64,000 nt of DNA from Ruminococcus albus AD2013 (GCF_000526775.1 NZ_JAGS01000005.1:62001-126000), one strand, 5' to 3'; shown: positions 32,367 to 41,042, counted from the first letter of the stretch. Numbers and translations: made by a program. The notes: generated by a model not told the origin, from the letters alone.

Positions 32367-32387
32367 AATGTGTTCCTCCGTAATTAT

Positions 32388-32708
32388 TTAGCTCCAAACG
32401 AGTCCTATGGCTCCATACTTTTCAAATATTTTGAGCTTTTTGAACTCATCGTTTTCATTATTTAATTCGTTTATTATTTCAGGGGTTCCATCGAAGATCA
32501 AGTCTATTCCAAAATTATAGACCAATTCGGGAATATCTATGATCCCTTTCCACAACTTATAACCTTTAGCATTTGGATGCTCTTTTTGATAAGCCTTTAT
32601 AAGTCTGCGATTACTTTCGTTCAGAGCATCATCAGCTTCTCTCATTCCGCATCTCATCCAGTTTACATAGAAAGCCCAATTTTCGTTTATTACTTCATTA
32701 AGCGCCAT
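32388..32708 (-). CDS. Hypothetical protein (106 aa)
   Basis: Fifth gene of the operon, 17 nt after the stop of the 148-residue gene, with AAAGGAAGATGAAAT as SD. Helical, with aromatic-rich segments (WAFYVNWMRCGM). No motif recognised. Confidence 0.55.
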   Translation of the reverse strand: MALNEVINENWAFYVNWMRCGMREADDALNESNRRLIKAYQKEHPNAKGYKLWKGIIDIPELVYNFGIDLIFDGTPEIINELNNENDEFKKLKIFEKYGAIGLVWS

Positions 32709-32725
32709 ATTTCATCTTCCTTTTA

Positions 32726-33172
32726 TCATTCATGATCTTTTTTATACAGTTCATCAACAACTTCGCTTACGGTCATTATATTGAAGCCGAAATGATCCAC
32801 AAGCGATTCTCCTGTGAATCCCATCTCTATAAGCTTAAGTATAGTAGATTCTTCATCCTTTTCATTATCGGCAACATAGTCGATAATTTTCGCAAGATCA
32901 CAAGAAATATTGTTGGATGATTTTGTTTCTTTTATTTCTTTCAAATCCGTATTTATAAGTTTTTGGGATTTGTCTGCTTCAAGTTCCTTATAAACAAAAG
33001 TTATACTAAATTCAATAGGAAAATCGCTGAATTCCTTCATGATCTCGTTTCTCAGACTTTTTATTCTTTCTATCGCATCTTCATCGTTATCTGCAGTTAA
33101 TCTGGAGATATGATGTCCTGAAAATGGATGATTCCCTATTCCTGAAACATTATATTCAAAAGCATAGATCAT
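32726..33172 (-). CDS. Hypothetical protein (148 aa)
   Basis: Fourth gene of the operon; ATG two nt after the stop of the zinc-ribbon gene with GAAAGGAAGATAAAA before it. The C-terminal part (ILKLIEMGFTGESLVDHFGF, then VSEVVDELYKK) looks like a short helical UBA- or HTH-like unit. Function unknown. Confidence 0.55.
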   Translation of the reverse strand: MIYAFEYNVSGIGNHPFSGHHISRLTADNDEDAIERIKSLRNEIMKEFSDFPIEFSITFVYKELEADKSQKLINTDLKEIKETKSSNNISCDLAKIIDYVADNEKDEESTILKLIEMGFTGESLVDHFGFNIMTVSEVVDELYKKDHE

Positions 33173-33174
33173 TT

Positions 33175-33510
33175 TTATCTTCCTTTCTTCATTCCCGGAT
33201 ACTCATAATAACTTATTTTAAGCATATCTTCTGAGCCGGCAATAATATTTTTTGCTTTATTCCAGTGTTTTCTGCGATTGCGTTTATGGCGTTTTACGTC
33301 CTTTGTGTGGTAGATTCCATATCTATCCTTGAATCCTTTGCGAAGGTCACTGAAAAATTCGTAGACAGGTGAATAAGCCTGTTCTATTGTATAGCCGCAT
33401 TTATCGCAGTAGCCATGCTGCTCCACACTGCCCCATCCAAATTCAGAATAAGATTCGTATCCATACTCTTTGCTTCCACAAACAGGACAATTTTTTTGAA
33501 ATGTATCCAT
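33175..33510 (-). CDS. Zinc-ribbon hypothetical protein (111 aa)
   Basis: Third gene of the operon. CPVCGSKEYGY and YCDKCGYTIE give a C4 zinc ribbon at residues 8-35, followed by a basic C-terminal half (KRHKRNRRKHWNKAK) that may contact nucleic acid. Starts 3 nt after the upstream stop with AAAGGAGTAATAT overlapping it. Confidence 0.6.
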   Translation of the reverse strand: MDTFQKNCPVCGSKEYGYESYSEFGWGSVEQHGYCDKCGYTIEQAYSPVYEFFSDLRKGFKDRYGIYHTKDVKRHKRNRRKHWNKAKNIIAGSEDMLKISYYEYPGMKKGR

Positions 33511-33513
33511 ATA

Positions 33514-33714
33514 TTACTCCTTTTCAGCATCGATCACGTAGATTTTGTAATACTCTTCAAGTGTATCATCAGGCATTTGATCTATCACCTCATCCATAAT
33601 TTTATCAATAGATTCTTTATCATAGCCTGACAGATCCATACCACAGAAGTCTTCCACCGCTAATGTTCCGCTGTTGAATAGTGCTTTCTTTAATTTTTCG
33701 TTATTGATTTTCAT
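33514..33714 (-). CDS. Hypothetical protein (66 aa)
   Basis: Second gene of the operon, SD AAAAGGAGTACTAAT, 21 nt after the coiled-coil gene. Short acidic helical protein (MKINNEKLKKALFNSGTLA). Function unknown. Confidence 0.5.
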   Translation of the reverse strand: MKINNEKLKKALFNSGTLAVEDFCGMDLSGYDKESIDKIMDEVIDQMPDDTLEEYYKIYVIDAEKE

Positions 33715-33735
33715 ATTAGTACTCCTTTTGATTAT

Positions 33736-34299
33736 TTAAGTTTCTTCTCCTGTAAGCTTTGTAAATCTCTTACAGTATTCATTGCATTGTTCTATCTCGT
33801 CTTTGATTTCAGCTTCTTCCATTACAGTTATAACTTCTTCCGGATGTTCTTCCCTATAAGCCTCATTGAGAACGGCTTCGCATTCTGTTATCCTGCGTCT
33901 GCATTCAGCTGCCGTTTCTTTTAAATTTGTATCTATATCGTAAGTATTTATAGGGTCATCCGAATACCTATCATAAGTGAATACCTGTATTCTACCGCTT
34001 TCTTTATTATACTCAACAAGTACTGCAGCCTGTCGTTCTATTTCTGTACCGTTTATTGAATCATAGGTAACTAAAATTCCGGGGTCGCTATCATTGTTTG
34101 AATTGACATGAAGAAGTCCCATATTGATCTCAGTAGCGTTAGCCACAGCATCATTATACTTATCTTCAAGTGCTACATAAGATTTTTGGATTATTTCTCT
34201 GTTCTTGCAGACAAAGTCCCGTTGATTCTTAAGTTTTTCATTTTCTTCTCTCAAACGAATTATTTCCTTTTCGAGAAGTTCATTTGTGATAGATGACAT
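33736..34299 (-). CDS. Coiled-coil hypothetical protein (187 aa), operon start
   Basis: First gene of the operon; CGGAGGATAAAAAC precedes the ATG. The first 60 residues (LEKEIIRLREENEKLKNQRD) form a clear coiled coil, the middle is beta-rich, and the C-terminus is again helical. No enzyme motif. Leader copy G drives the operon. Confidence 0.6.
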   Translation of the reverse strand: MSSITNELLEKEIIRLREENEKLKNQRDFVCKNREIIQKSYVALEDKYNDAVANATEINMGLLHVNSNNDSDPGILVTYDSINGTEIERQAAVLVEYNKESGRIQVFTYDRYSDDPINTYDIDTNLKETAAECRRRITECEAVLNEAYREEHPEEVITVMEEAEIKDEIEQCNEYCKRFTKLTGEET

Positions 34300-34338
34300 G
34301 TTTTTATCCTCCGTTATTAATATTCAGATCTTATATAA

Positions 34339-34374
34339 CTCCATGTTATCGGTAAAAATCTCAAATATATTATA
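34339..34374 (-). promoter_or_regulatory. Promoter plus leader element (copy G)
   Basis: TTTTC-N2-TATAAT, then GATAACATGGAG after 18 nt. ATAAC/GTTAT pair perfectly around ATGGA. It drives the six-gene operon. Confidence 0.6.
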
Positions 34375-34398
34375 TGGAAAAATTGCAATCAATAAAAG

Positions 34399-34435
34399 AA
34401 GCCTCTGTTCAACACAGAGACCTCTATTTTAGCTT
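34399..34435 (-). terminator. Terminator after the sigma-factor gene
   Basis: GAGGTCTCTG / CAGAGGCTTC hairpin followed by TTTT on the minus strand. Confidence 0.65.
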
Positions 34436-34449
34436 ATACTTTTTTGAGT

Positions 34450-34465
34450 GTGTCACGCGTGACAC
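34450..34465. repeat. Isolated double box (GTGTCAC-GC-GTGACAC)
   Basis: Perfect copy between the sigma-gene stop (34482) and its terminator. Confidence 0.8.
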
Positions 34466-34481
34466 ACTTGCCATTCTCATA

Positions 34482-36038
34482 TCATCCTTCTAAAATCATT
34501 ACCGTTGTCCCAATCATACCGTCCTTAATAGGCAGCAGCCAGCCGATTTCGCAAAGGCTACGCATTATATGCTTAACCTCTTTGTAGTACAAGAGTACCG
34601 CCATCTTATCGGTATATTTAATCAGATGCGCAGGCGTGTGTTCTCGGAGCACTTTTCTGATGATATCTGTCCTGTCCAAAGCACAGTCAACTATCTCCTC
34701 AGGAAGATTTGATAACAGACCTATAAGTTTATCCCATTCATCCTCCTTTATACAGGGGAGATTCGGTTTTATCTCGTCTCCTTCCTTGATAGCGAAGCCA
34801 AGCTCGACTAACTCTGCGCAAACGAGCTTTTCACTCTCGGTCTGAGGTTGCCGCTCCATAAGCATCATTAACATTTTCACTCGAGTTTCGCTGATTTCGG
34901 AGTGCAAAGCCATTCCGTTTATCTCCACGTCCCAGAATGCTATCGCACAATCGTCCTCCCTGTCATTGTATGCACTTATGCCAGTCTCGAAGCTACCGCA
35001 TGGGTCATCCTCGATGAAAAATCGGAAACACTTTTCTCCAAAAATGTCGGTGGGATAATCGAGTTCAAGATCACTTTCCACATGCAACATACTCCAATAT
35101 GACATTCTGAGTATCAGTGAGACCAGCATCCATTTGAGAGAGTTTTTTGGCATATCGCTGCCATAGAAGCCGATTTCCCTCACCTTATCAAGAATAGCAT
35201 CCACTTTTTTTCTTATGTCCTCTGTCATATCCCTAAGAATCTGCTCGTTTTTGCGGGCAAGATCATCAAATACCTCGTGCGTAATGATAGGCACATTGGT
35301 CTGATACAGACCGCTCTTTTCGTTAAGCAATCCGTATTTGACAAGCTCCTTGATATCGTCCTCAAGGTACGCTGTCGGCACGCCCAGCTGCAAGCTTATC
35401 TGTTCCTCATTCAGCCTGTCATAATAGCATGCCATAAGTATATTCTGACACAGTTTGGTTTCGAATTTGCCGTAGTAATTGTTCTTTTCGCCCCAGAAAA
35501 AGAGACTTAGTTTTATCGGCTGATAGCTTAGTTTACCGTAATTTCTTTCCATATTTATGCCCTCTCGTATTCGTTTTCTAGACTGAAAGAGGAGATATTT
35601 CACCATGCTCTGGGAAAGCGAGAACCGTTCTGAAATGTCCTTTACTGAAAGTCCATCAACATAGTGTGAGACAATAACATGACGATAATTAGAGTTCAAG
35701 TGCGACAACTCACGAGTGATAAGGCGTAGCTGTTCATTCTCAGCTGCTTGTTCTTCAAGTGCCTCCCAGCTACCATCGGAGATAGTATCATCAAGTTCGG
35801 TAGTGTCGCGTCTGTTTTTATCGCGGTACCATTGGCGAAGGATATTTTCCGCAGTACGCCACACAAATGCATAGAACGCTTTTTCGTTCGGAAAACTATT
35901 CTCTCCCTTACTGCTTATAAGCAATATTTCCTGCGCCAAATCCTCCGCATCGCTATAGCTATTAGTGCGTGATAGACAGTAGCGAAACATTGACTTCGAC
36001 ATCTGAGCTATCTGTTCGCTATATTCGTCATGGGTCAT
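34482..36038 (-). CDS. ECF-like sigma factor with long C-terminal extension
   Basis: A 518-residue protein. Region 2 of sigma-70 is at residues 12-75 (SYSDAEDLAQEILLIS, FYAFVWRTAENILRQWYRDK) and region 4 at 105-160 (LNSNYRHVIVSHYVDGLSV, ISERFSLSQSMVKYLLFQSR). The remaining 350 residues are an extension with a winged-helix-like segment (LNEEQISLQLGVPTAYLEDD) and no named domain. Sigma factors of this type direct RNA polymerase to specific promoters, and the extension probably senses a signal. No anti-sigma gene adjoins; a MerR gene lies upstream. AAGAGGTAAAGTT supports the start. Confidence 0.8.
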   Translation of the reverse strand: MTHDEYSEQIAQMSKSMFRYCLSRTNSYSDAEDLAQEILLISSKGENSFPNEKAFYAFVWRTAENILRQWYRDKNRRDTTELDDTISDGSWEALEEQAAENEQLRLITRELSHLNSNYRHVIVSHYVDGLSVKDISERFSLSQSMVKYLLFQSRKRIREGINMERNYGKLSYQPIKLSLFFWGEKNNYYGKFETKLCQNILMACYYDRLNEEQISLQLGVPTAYLEDDIKELVKYGLLNEKSGLYQTNVPIITHEVFDDLARKNEQILRDMTEDIRKKVDAILDKVREIGFYGSDMPKNSLKWMLVSLILRMSYWSMLHVESDLELDYPTDIFGEKCFRFFIEDDPCGSFETGISAYNDREDDCAIAFWDVEINGMALHSEISETRVKMLMMLMERQPQTESEKLVCAELVELGFAIKEGDEIKPNLPCIKEDEWDKLIGLLSNLPEEIVDCALDRTDIIRKVLREHTPAHLIKYTDKMAVLLYYKEVKHIMRSLCEIGWLLPIKDGMIGTTVMILEG

Positions 36039-36150
36039 AACTTTACCTCTTTCGTGTGTTTCTTAGAAGCTTCTATATGTATAATGCAGAAATCGGCAGT
36101 TGGTTAGTATGGAAAAAAATTTTTTTCATACATTAATGGCTTCTTTTTTA

Positions 36151-37263
36151 TTATAATTTATGGTTATCCCTTTCCCTCACCATAACATAGTAACTGCTTT
36201 CTCTTCCGCCGAAACGGTAGTCACCGCTTTTCCACTCTATTATGAGATATTCTTTTCCACCAAAGGATCTTATCTCATATGCGCAGGCATTGCTGTTCCA
36301 CTTGCGAAGCCAGAAGCCCCTTGTCCATACACTCTTGTCATCACCGCTTATGACCTCGTCACCATAGACCGCAGTTATATGACCGCCCTTGCTGAATTCT
36401 ATCTCCTTAAAGTAAAAGTCGATCATATAGTTCCACGCACCCTTGGGCGGATTTTCATAAGGTATGAAATCCTCCTTGGCAAGATCTGTCGGGTCGAAAT
36501 AGCACATCGCTTTCCACTTGCCGATAACCCTCTCATCGGGGATAAAGGGCTTGTTTATGTCGTCCTTTCTTGCTATCATATCTCTTGTGTATTGAACGCT
36601 GTCGAGCTTTCTTAAAGCTATCGCCGTGGTCTCGCCTGTTTCGGGGTAGTCCTGCGATTTGAAATCAACTATCATATACATATCGTCGCCGCGCTGCTCA
36701 AGGCGGTAGTCATTGACATAGCGACTTACTCCGTCATCATAGATAAGCTTTCCCTTTGTCCAGCCAAAGCACCAGTAGAATTCGCCATTTGGCAGAAAGT
36801 AGAGGTGTCTGCTCCCGTCACCGAGCAATAAAGTCGGGTAATTCTCTCCGTCACCGTGCTCGCCCAGAACGAGCCACCTGCCGATGACCTGCTCGTCATT
36901 TATAAAAGGCAGGTCTGTGTTTTCTGTCAGGGCTGTAAATTTCTGTTCCATAATAATACCTCCGTTTATCTTGTTTTTGAGGCTTTCAAGATCACGAAGC
37001 TGCTTTTCGAGTACAGCTTTTTTATCTGCAAATAACCGGTCGATGTTTTCATCGTAATACAGCATATCCCTTATTTCAGATAGCGAAAAGCCCACCGCTT
37101 TCAGCTCAGAAATACGTTCAAATATGACTACCTGCGATCTGTCATAATAGCGGTATTCGGTAAAGCGGTCGATGTAAACGGGCTTGAGAAGCCCTATTTT
37201 GTCATAATGCCGAAGCACAGATATCTTCGTCCCGCAAGCCCTTGCAAAATCACCTATCTTCAT
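36151..37263 (-). CDS. MerR-family regulator with duplicated effector domain
   Basis: Residues 1-75 are a MerR winged helix (MKIGDFARACGTKISVLRHY, DKIGLLKPVYIDRFTEYRYY) with a coiled-coil dimer helix to 105. The C-terminal 250 residues hold two related beta-rich repeats starting at INDEQVIGRWLVLG and IPDERVIGKWKAMC, probably a ligand-binding calycin-like fold. The last codons (MVRERDNHKL) are encoded by a transposon-type inverted repeat at 36162-36183, so the end of the gene is derived from a mobile element. SD AAGGAGCGAAAGAT is good and the promoter has the MerR layout. Binding partner unknown. Confidence 0.8.
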   Translation of the reverse strand: MKIGDFARACGTKISVLRHYDKIGLLKPVYIDRFTEYRYYDRSQVVIFERISELKAVGFSLSEIRDMLYYDENIDRLFADKKAVLEKQLRDLESLKNKINGGIIMEQKFTALTENTDLPFINDEQVIGRWLVLGEHGDGENYPTLLLGDGSRHLYFLPNGEFYWCFGWTKGKLIYDDGVSRYVNDYRLEQRGDDMYMIVDFKSQDYPETGETTAIALRKLDSVQYTRDMIARKDDINKPFIPDERVIGKWKAMCYFDPTDLAKEDFIPYENPPKGAWNYMIDFYFKEIEFSKGGHITAVYGDEVISGDDKSVWTRGFWLRKWNSNACAYEIRSFGGKEYLIIEWKSGDYRFGGRESSYYVMVRERDNHKL

Positions 37264-37309
37264 GATCTTTCGCTCCTTGTTCTTTCTTTGTAAGGTACCT
37301 TATGTACAT

Positions 37310-37340
37310 ATTATAAACCTGATGTTAGGTTTAGAGTCAA
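37310..37340 (-). promoter_or_regulatory. MerR-type promoter with 19-bp spacer
   Basis: Minus strand TTGACT, 19 nt, TATAAT, with dyad AACCT-AACATC-AGGTT in the spacer. A 19-bp spacer with a central dyad is the hallmark of promoters that MerR proteins activate by twisting DNA. Confidence 0.85.
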
Positions 37341-37374
37341 TGGATTTCTCAAAAAAATCTGCATAAACTTTTAT

Positions 37375-37554
37375 GGTTATCCCTTTTGCTCACCATGAAT
37401 TTTTACCGCGTATTATAGGCAATTTCGTGAGCAGAGAATTTTGGGATTTCAAGGGGCGGAGCCCCTTGACCCCCGGAGGGTTTCCCTCTTTCGCTCTGTC
37501 TCTCTTTGGCATTTGAAAAACAGTGCCTTTAGTTGGTGAGGGAAAGGGATAACC
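37375..37554. mobile_element. MITE with IS1595-type ends (180 bp)
   Basis: Left end GGTTATCCCTTTTGCTCACC, right end GGTGAGGGAAAGGGATAACC, inverted. The outer 12 bp match the IS1595 element at 18389-19405. No ORF is present; the interior has GGGGC...GCCCC hairpins. It probably moves with the IS1595 transposase in trans. A third matching end is at 36162-36183. Confidence 0.75.
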
Positions 37555-37704
37555 AGTTTATAATTTGAGAAATGTCTAATGATCATTTTTTCATATTATA
37601 CCCTAATATATTCTAGTATGTCAAGCTGAAAAGCCCTTAATTTCTATCTTTACTATATTTGCAGTCCACACATAATGATACATTTGCATACCTTATATTC
37701 GACT

Positions 37705-37720
37705 GTGTCACGCGTGACAC
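37705..37720. repeat. Isolated double box (GTGTCAC-GC-GTGACAC)
   Basis: Perfect copy just beyond the terminator (AGCTCTC...GAGAGCT, about 37725-37756) of the topoisomerase A operon. Confidence 0.8.
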
Positions 37721-37780
37721 AAATAGCTCTCCCATCCTATTAGTGACGAGAGAGCTTTGTCGTTTTATCAGATAATTATA

Positions 37781-37939
37781 TTACGCTTCGGAACCTGTCT
37801 TATCTCTCCCCTTCACAACAACCGCGTACTTTTCTTTCTGTTCGATTATCTCTTCAACGGGAGTATATTTGTCCGAGAAAGCCTTTTCTATCAGCTCTTT
37901 ATTTTCCTTTATGATCTCATCAAATTGCTTACTGGTCAT
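37781..37939 (-). CDS. Small hypothetical protein (52 aa) after the topoisomerase gene
   Basis: AGGAGGATAAAAA precedes the ATG, which overlaps the TGA of the frame upstream (ATGA). The product (MTSKQFDEIIKENKELIEKA...) is helical. Translational coupling to the topoisomerase operon suggests a minor partner or a simple hitchhiker. A terminator hairpin with TCTCTCG follows the stop. Confidence 0.6.
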   Translation of the reverse strand: MTSKQFDEIIKENKELIEKAFSDKYTPVEEIIEQKEKYAVVVKGRDKTGSEA

Positions 37940-38100
37940 TTTTTATCCTCCTCTTCATAATAATATTTGTCTTCGTAGATTAATACCATTAATCCATTCA
38001 CAAGTATTTTTTCACCTTTATCTGTTGTTACAAGAATATAATCCCCAATGAATTCGGTTGATATTGCAGGCTTTTTATCTTCTCCAATTAAAGTTATTCT
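37936..38100 (-). CDS. In-frame extension after the GyrA-like stop
   Basis: After TAA at 38101-38103 the same frame continues for 54 codons (RITLIGEDKKPAISTEFIGD ... EEEDKK) and ends in a TGA overlapping the next ATG. No ATG, GTG or TTG lies at its beginning; the first usable codon would be a rare ATA/ATT or an internal GTG. It is either a separate small gene with a rare start, or a C-terminal tail reached by stop readthrough, or a tail lost by mutation. Confidence 0.4.
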   Translation of the reverse strand, partial: RITLIGEDKKPAISTEFIGDYILVTTDKGEKILVNGLMVLIYEDKYYYEEEDKK

Positions 38101-40290
38101 TTATTTCTTTCTTGAAAAACCACTTGCAGGGATGCTTTTCACTACTATTTTACTGCTTTTTTTATCAAGTTCCTCAATGATCCTAGACTTTAGGATCTTT
38201 GTTTCCTTTGGAAGCTTCATTACCTGAGTTCCTTGTGTTGTCTTTGAATTCTTTAGATTTATCATTTCTGAATTAAAGATCAGCAGCTTTCCGCCATCGC
38301 TCTTCATCTTTATATTGACGTCTTCAAGAACATGATAGAATGCGACGGGCTTTACGTTCGTATAAAAGGCATTTATCAGTTTTTTTCTGTTCTGTTTTGT
38401 CTCATAAACGTTTAACGGGAACTTCGCAACTTTACCATTCTCGAAAACAACTATCATGTTACCCGAGAAATCTCCTGTAGCTGTTATAAAGACAGTTTTT
38501 TCATCGTCGGGTATTTCGGCTGCAGAACGGATAAATGTTCCAAATTCTCCCGCTTTGCAAACTTCTATATCGCTGATCTTTGTTTTATAGACTACGCCTT
38601 TATCAGTAAAGGTAAGTACTTCTCCGATGTTCTGAGCGTCTATGACCTTTAGGATACGATCATCGTCCTTCAGCTTATACTCTGTATCTTCCTTATACGT
38701 ACTTGTGGGAACTTTCTTGACGTATCCGTGTTCACTAATTATGATCTTTACATCATAATTTTTCACTTCTTCAGTTACGGTTACTTTTTCAACCTTAACT
38801 TCCGTATTGATAGTTGTTTTTCTGGGTTTGATATAATCCTCTTTATTTGCTATTTCCTTCAGTTTCTTGATTATTTGCTTTTTCAGGGCTTTATCACTGC
38901 TTATTATCGTTTCATTTCTCTTTATATCTTCTTTTATCTTCTCGATTTCCTTTGTTCTGTCGAGGATCCATTCCTCGTTTATGTTTCTGAGTCTTATTTC
39001 TGTGATGTATTCAGCCTGAGTCTTGTCTATATCAAAGCCTTTCATCAAGTTAGGGATAACATCCTTATCCAGTTTTGTACCGCGTATGATCTTGATTGCC
39101 TTATCGATATTTAAAAGGATCTTCTGTAGGCCTTCCATAAGATGGAGTTTCTTTCTGAATATTTCAAGATCATATGTAAGCTCTCTCTTGATGCATTCAG
39201 TACGGAACTTTATCCATTCATCGAGTATACCGTATACTCCAAGAACAACAGGATTATTGTTTATAAGCATTGTGAAGTTGCAGCTGAAGGTGTCCTGAAG
39301 CGGAGTCAGACTGTAAAGCTTATTCATGATCTCGTCAGGGTCAGCTGATCTCTTATACTCGATAGTGATAAGAAGACCGTTTTTATCCGTATCGTCTCTT
39401 ATATCATCGATTTCCATTATTTTTTTGCTTTTGCACAGGCTGATAACATTTTCGATGATAGCTTCGGTAGTCGTACTATATGGGATCTCTCTTATCTCAA
39501 TTCTTCTGTTTTTCTTATCGACTGTATATTTGCTCCTTACAACGATACTCCCCTTCCCTGTTCTGTAGATCTTGTCCATTTCATCTCGATCAAACAGGAT
39601 GTCTCCCCCGGTAGAAAAATCAGGGCCGGGCATAATATCCAGAATATCTGTTTTAGGATCCTTTATATACTCGATAGTAGCTTCGCACAGTTCTTTAAGG
39701 TTGAAGGATGCAATATTGGAAGCCATGCCGACAGCTATTCCCAGAGTAGGCATAGCGAGTATATTAGGAAAGCTTGTTGGCAGAAGCACAGGTTCTTTCT
39801 TTGTAGCATCGAAGTTATCTGCCATGTCTACGGCGTTTTTGTTTATACCCTCAAATAACTCTGCTGCTATCTTTGTAAATCCTGCCTCTGTGTATCTGTA
39901 TGCAGCATAAGCCATATCTCTTGAATAGTGCTTACCGAAATTGCCTTTAGAAGAAATAAGAGGAGTAAGCAAGGATTCATTATCTTCGGTCAATCTTACG
40001 AGTGTTTCGTAGATACTGGAGTCTCCGTGTGGGTTATACTGCATGGTCTGACCAACGATATTGGCACATTTAGTCTTTTTATCAAAAAGCTTCATCTGAT
40101 ACATTGTATACAGAAGTTTTCTGTGTGCAGGCTTAAATCCGTCTATCTCCGGCAGCGCTCTCGATTTTATAACACTCATGGCATAAGGCATATAGTTTTC
40201 TGTCAGAACTTCTGATACAACTATGTCTCTCATGTGCTCATCATAACCGGTCCTGTCAATAACAGCAGTTTCCGCTTTTTTTCTCGGCAT
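38101..40290 (-). CDS. Type IIA topoisomerase subunit A (GyrA/ParC-like)
   Basis: A 729-residue protein with the breakage-reunion domain. PEIDGFKPAHRKLLYTMY is near residue 48, the quinolone-region loop GDSSIYETLVRL is at 89-100, and the catalytic Tyr is in AYRYTEAG (Tyr133). The C-terminal region carries the beta-pinwheel-like repeats (VLTFTDKGVVYKTKIS, MIVVFENGKVAKFPLN) but no canonical GyrA box, which favours a topoisomerase IV-like decatenase. With the B subunit upstream it would separate or relax daughter plasmids. SD AAGGAGAATAAT, promoter at 40345-40385. Plasmid-borne subunits of this kind occur on large replicons and phages. Confidence 0.9.
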   Translation of the reverse strand: MPRKKAETAVIDRTGYDEHMRDIVVSEVLTENYMPYAMSVIKSRALPEIDGFKPAHRKLLYTMYQMKLFDKKTKCANIVGQTMQYNPHGDSSIYETLVRLTEDNESLLTPLISSKGNFGKHYSRDMAYAAYRYTEAGFTKIAAELFEGINKNAVDMADNFDATKKEPVLLPTSFPNILAMPTLGIAVGMASNIASFNLKELCEATIEYIKDPKTDILDIMPGPDFSTGGDILFDRDEMDKIYRTGKGSIVVRSKYTVDKKNRRIEIREIPYSTTTEAIIENVISLCKSKKIMEIDDIRDDTDKNGLLITIEYKRSADPDEIMNKLYSLTPLQDTFSCNFTMLINNNPVVLGVYGILDEWIKFRTECIKRELTYDLEIFRKKLHLMEGLQKILLNIDKAIKIIRGTKLDKDVIPNLMKGFDIDKTQAEYITEIRLRNINEEWILDRTKEIEKIKEDIKRNETIISSDKALKKQIIKKLKEIANKEDYIKPRKTTINTEVKVEKVTVTEEVKNYDVKIIISEHGYVKKVPTSTYKEDTEYKLKDDDRILKVIDAQNIGEVLTFTDKGVVYKTKISDIEVCKAGEFGTFIRSAAEIPDDEKTVFITATGDFSGNMIVVFENGKVAKFPLNVYETKQNRKKLINAFYTNVKPVAFYHVLEDVNIKMKSDGGKLLIFNSEMINLKNSKTTQGTQVMKLPKETKILKSRIIEELDKKSSKIVVKSIPASGFSRKK

Positions 40291-40344
40291 TATTATTCTC
40301 CTTAAAAATATTTATGTATAGAAAATATTGTATCTGTATAGTAT

Positions 40345-40385
40345 TATAGCAGATTTTATCATAGAAAAAAAATTATATATAGTAA
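40345..40385 (-). promoter_or_regulatory. Promoter of the GyrA-like operon
   Basis: ACTATATATAATTTTTTT and AAAATC-TGC-TATAAT on the minus strand, as at 9035. A terminator (GAGTC-CTAAA-GACTC, T6, 40388-40412) sits immediately upstream. Confidence 0.6.
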
Positions 40386-40387
40386 AA

Positions 40388-40412
40388 AAGAGAGTCTTTA
40401 GGACTCCCCTTT
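40388..40412 (-). terminator. Terminator upstream of the GyrA-like promoter
   Basis: GGGGAGTC / GACTCTC hairpin and T6 on the minus strand; it closes the upstream rep/GyrB-like/128-aa unit. Confidence 0.65.
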
Positions 40413-40441
40413 TAATTTTAACGTCTCATTGCAAATACTTT

Positions 40442-40457
40442 GTGTCACGCGTGACAC
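40442..40457. repeat. Isolated double box (GTGTCAC-GC-GTGACAC)
   Basis: Perfect copy between the upstream unit and its terminator, the same placement as at 34450. Confidence 0.8.
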
Positions 40458-40565
40458 AAAGCAGTTCAAGTACCATCGCAAATATTATACACAAAAAAAT
40501 AATTTTTGTCAATATTCTGCTATCGGTTTTGCTTTTTTAATCTTCTTGCCTAAAGAGGATAAAAA

Positions 40566-40625
40566 ATCAGATTTTGATATATAGTTAAAAATCCACATAT
40601 CAAGATCTGATCTATAGATATTATA
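40566..40625 (-). promoter_or_regulatory. Promoter and strong hairpin leader, variant of the leader element
   Basis: TTTTC-N3-TATAAT, then 18 nt, then GATATGTGGAT. The core is flanked by ATCAGAT-TTGATAT / ATATCAA-ATCTGAT, a 14-bp stem. It resembles leader copies A-H but has GGAT in place of GGAG, and no SD-bearing gene follows directly. Confidence 0.45.
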
Positions 40626-40661
40626 CTCGAAAATAAGTGAAAATAATAAGGAAGCCTTGGT

Positions 40662-41042
40662 TTAATTTGCTTTCAAAGCGTTCAGCGGCACTTTCAGGAT
40701 CCTATTAAACAGAACATCCGCAACAGTTGCATATTGTACTCCATAATAATAATCGTCTTTGGAATTAAGTACGAGTACTTTTCTGCTGTGTTCTTTCATA
40801 TACTTTTCTTTGTTAAGAGTTCCATCAATTCCCGTTAAGATGTCGGAATTTATGAGATCCGCTTCAGAAGGTAGAAGTGTTCCTTCATATTCACACTTTA
40901 TGTAGTGATTTATATCCGGGTCCTCTCCGTTAAAATACTTCTCATAGTCGATATACGCCGAAAAAGGGTTCTTTAAAACCTGATCAAGCTTTTCATAAAA
41001 CTCTTTAGTGTTCATACTCTGAATGTTCTCTCTGTTTGTCAT
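40662..41042 (-). CDS. Hypothetical protein (126 aa) after the GyrB-like gene
   Basis: SD AAAGGGAAATGACT is spaced correctly for ATG at 41042 and too close for the ATG at 41048. It lies 22 nt after the GyrB-like stop in the same unit. Acidic, soluble, with a Tyr-rich segment (DDYYYGVQYATVADV). Function unknown; possibly a regulator or partner of the topoisomerase. Confidence 0.6.
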   Translation of the reverse strand: MTNRENIQSMNTKEFYEKLDQVLKNPFSAYIDYEKYFNGEDPDINHYIKCEYEGTLLPSEADLINSDILTGIDGTLNKEKYMKEHSRKVLVLNSKDDYYYGVQYATVADVLFNRILKVPLNALKAN

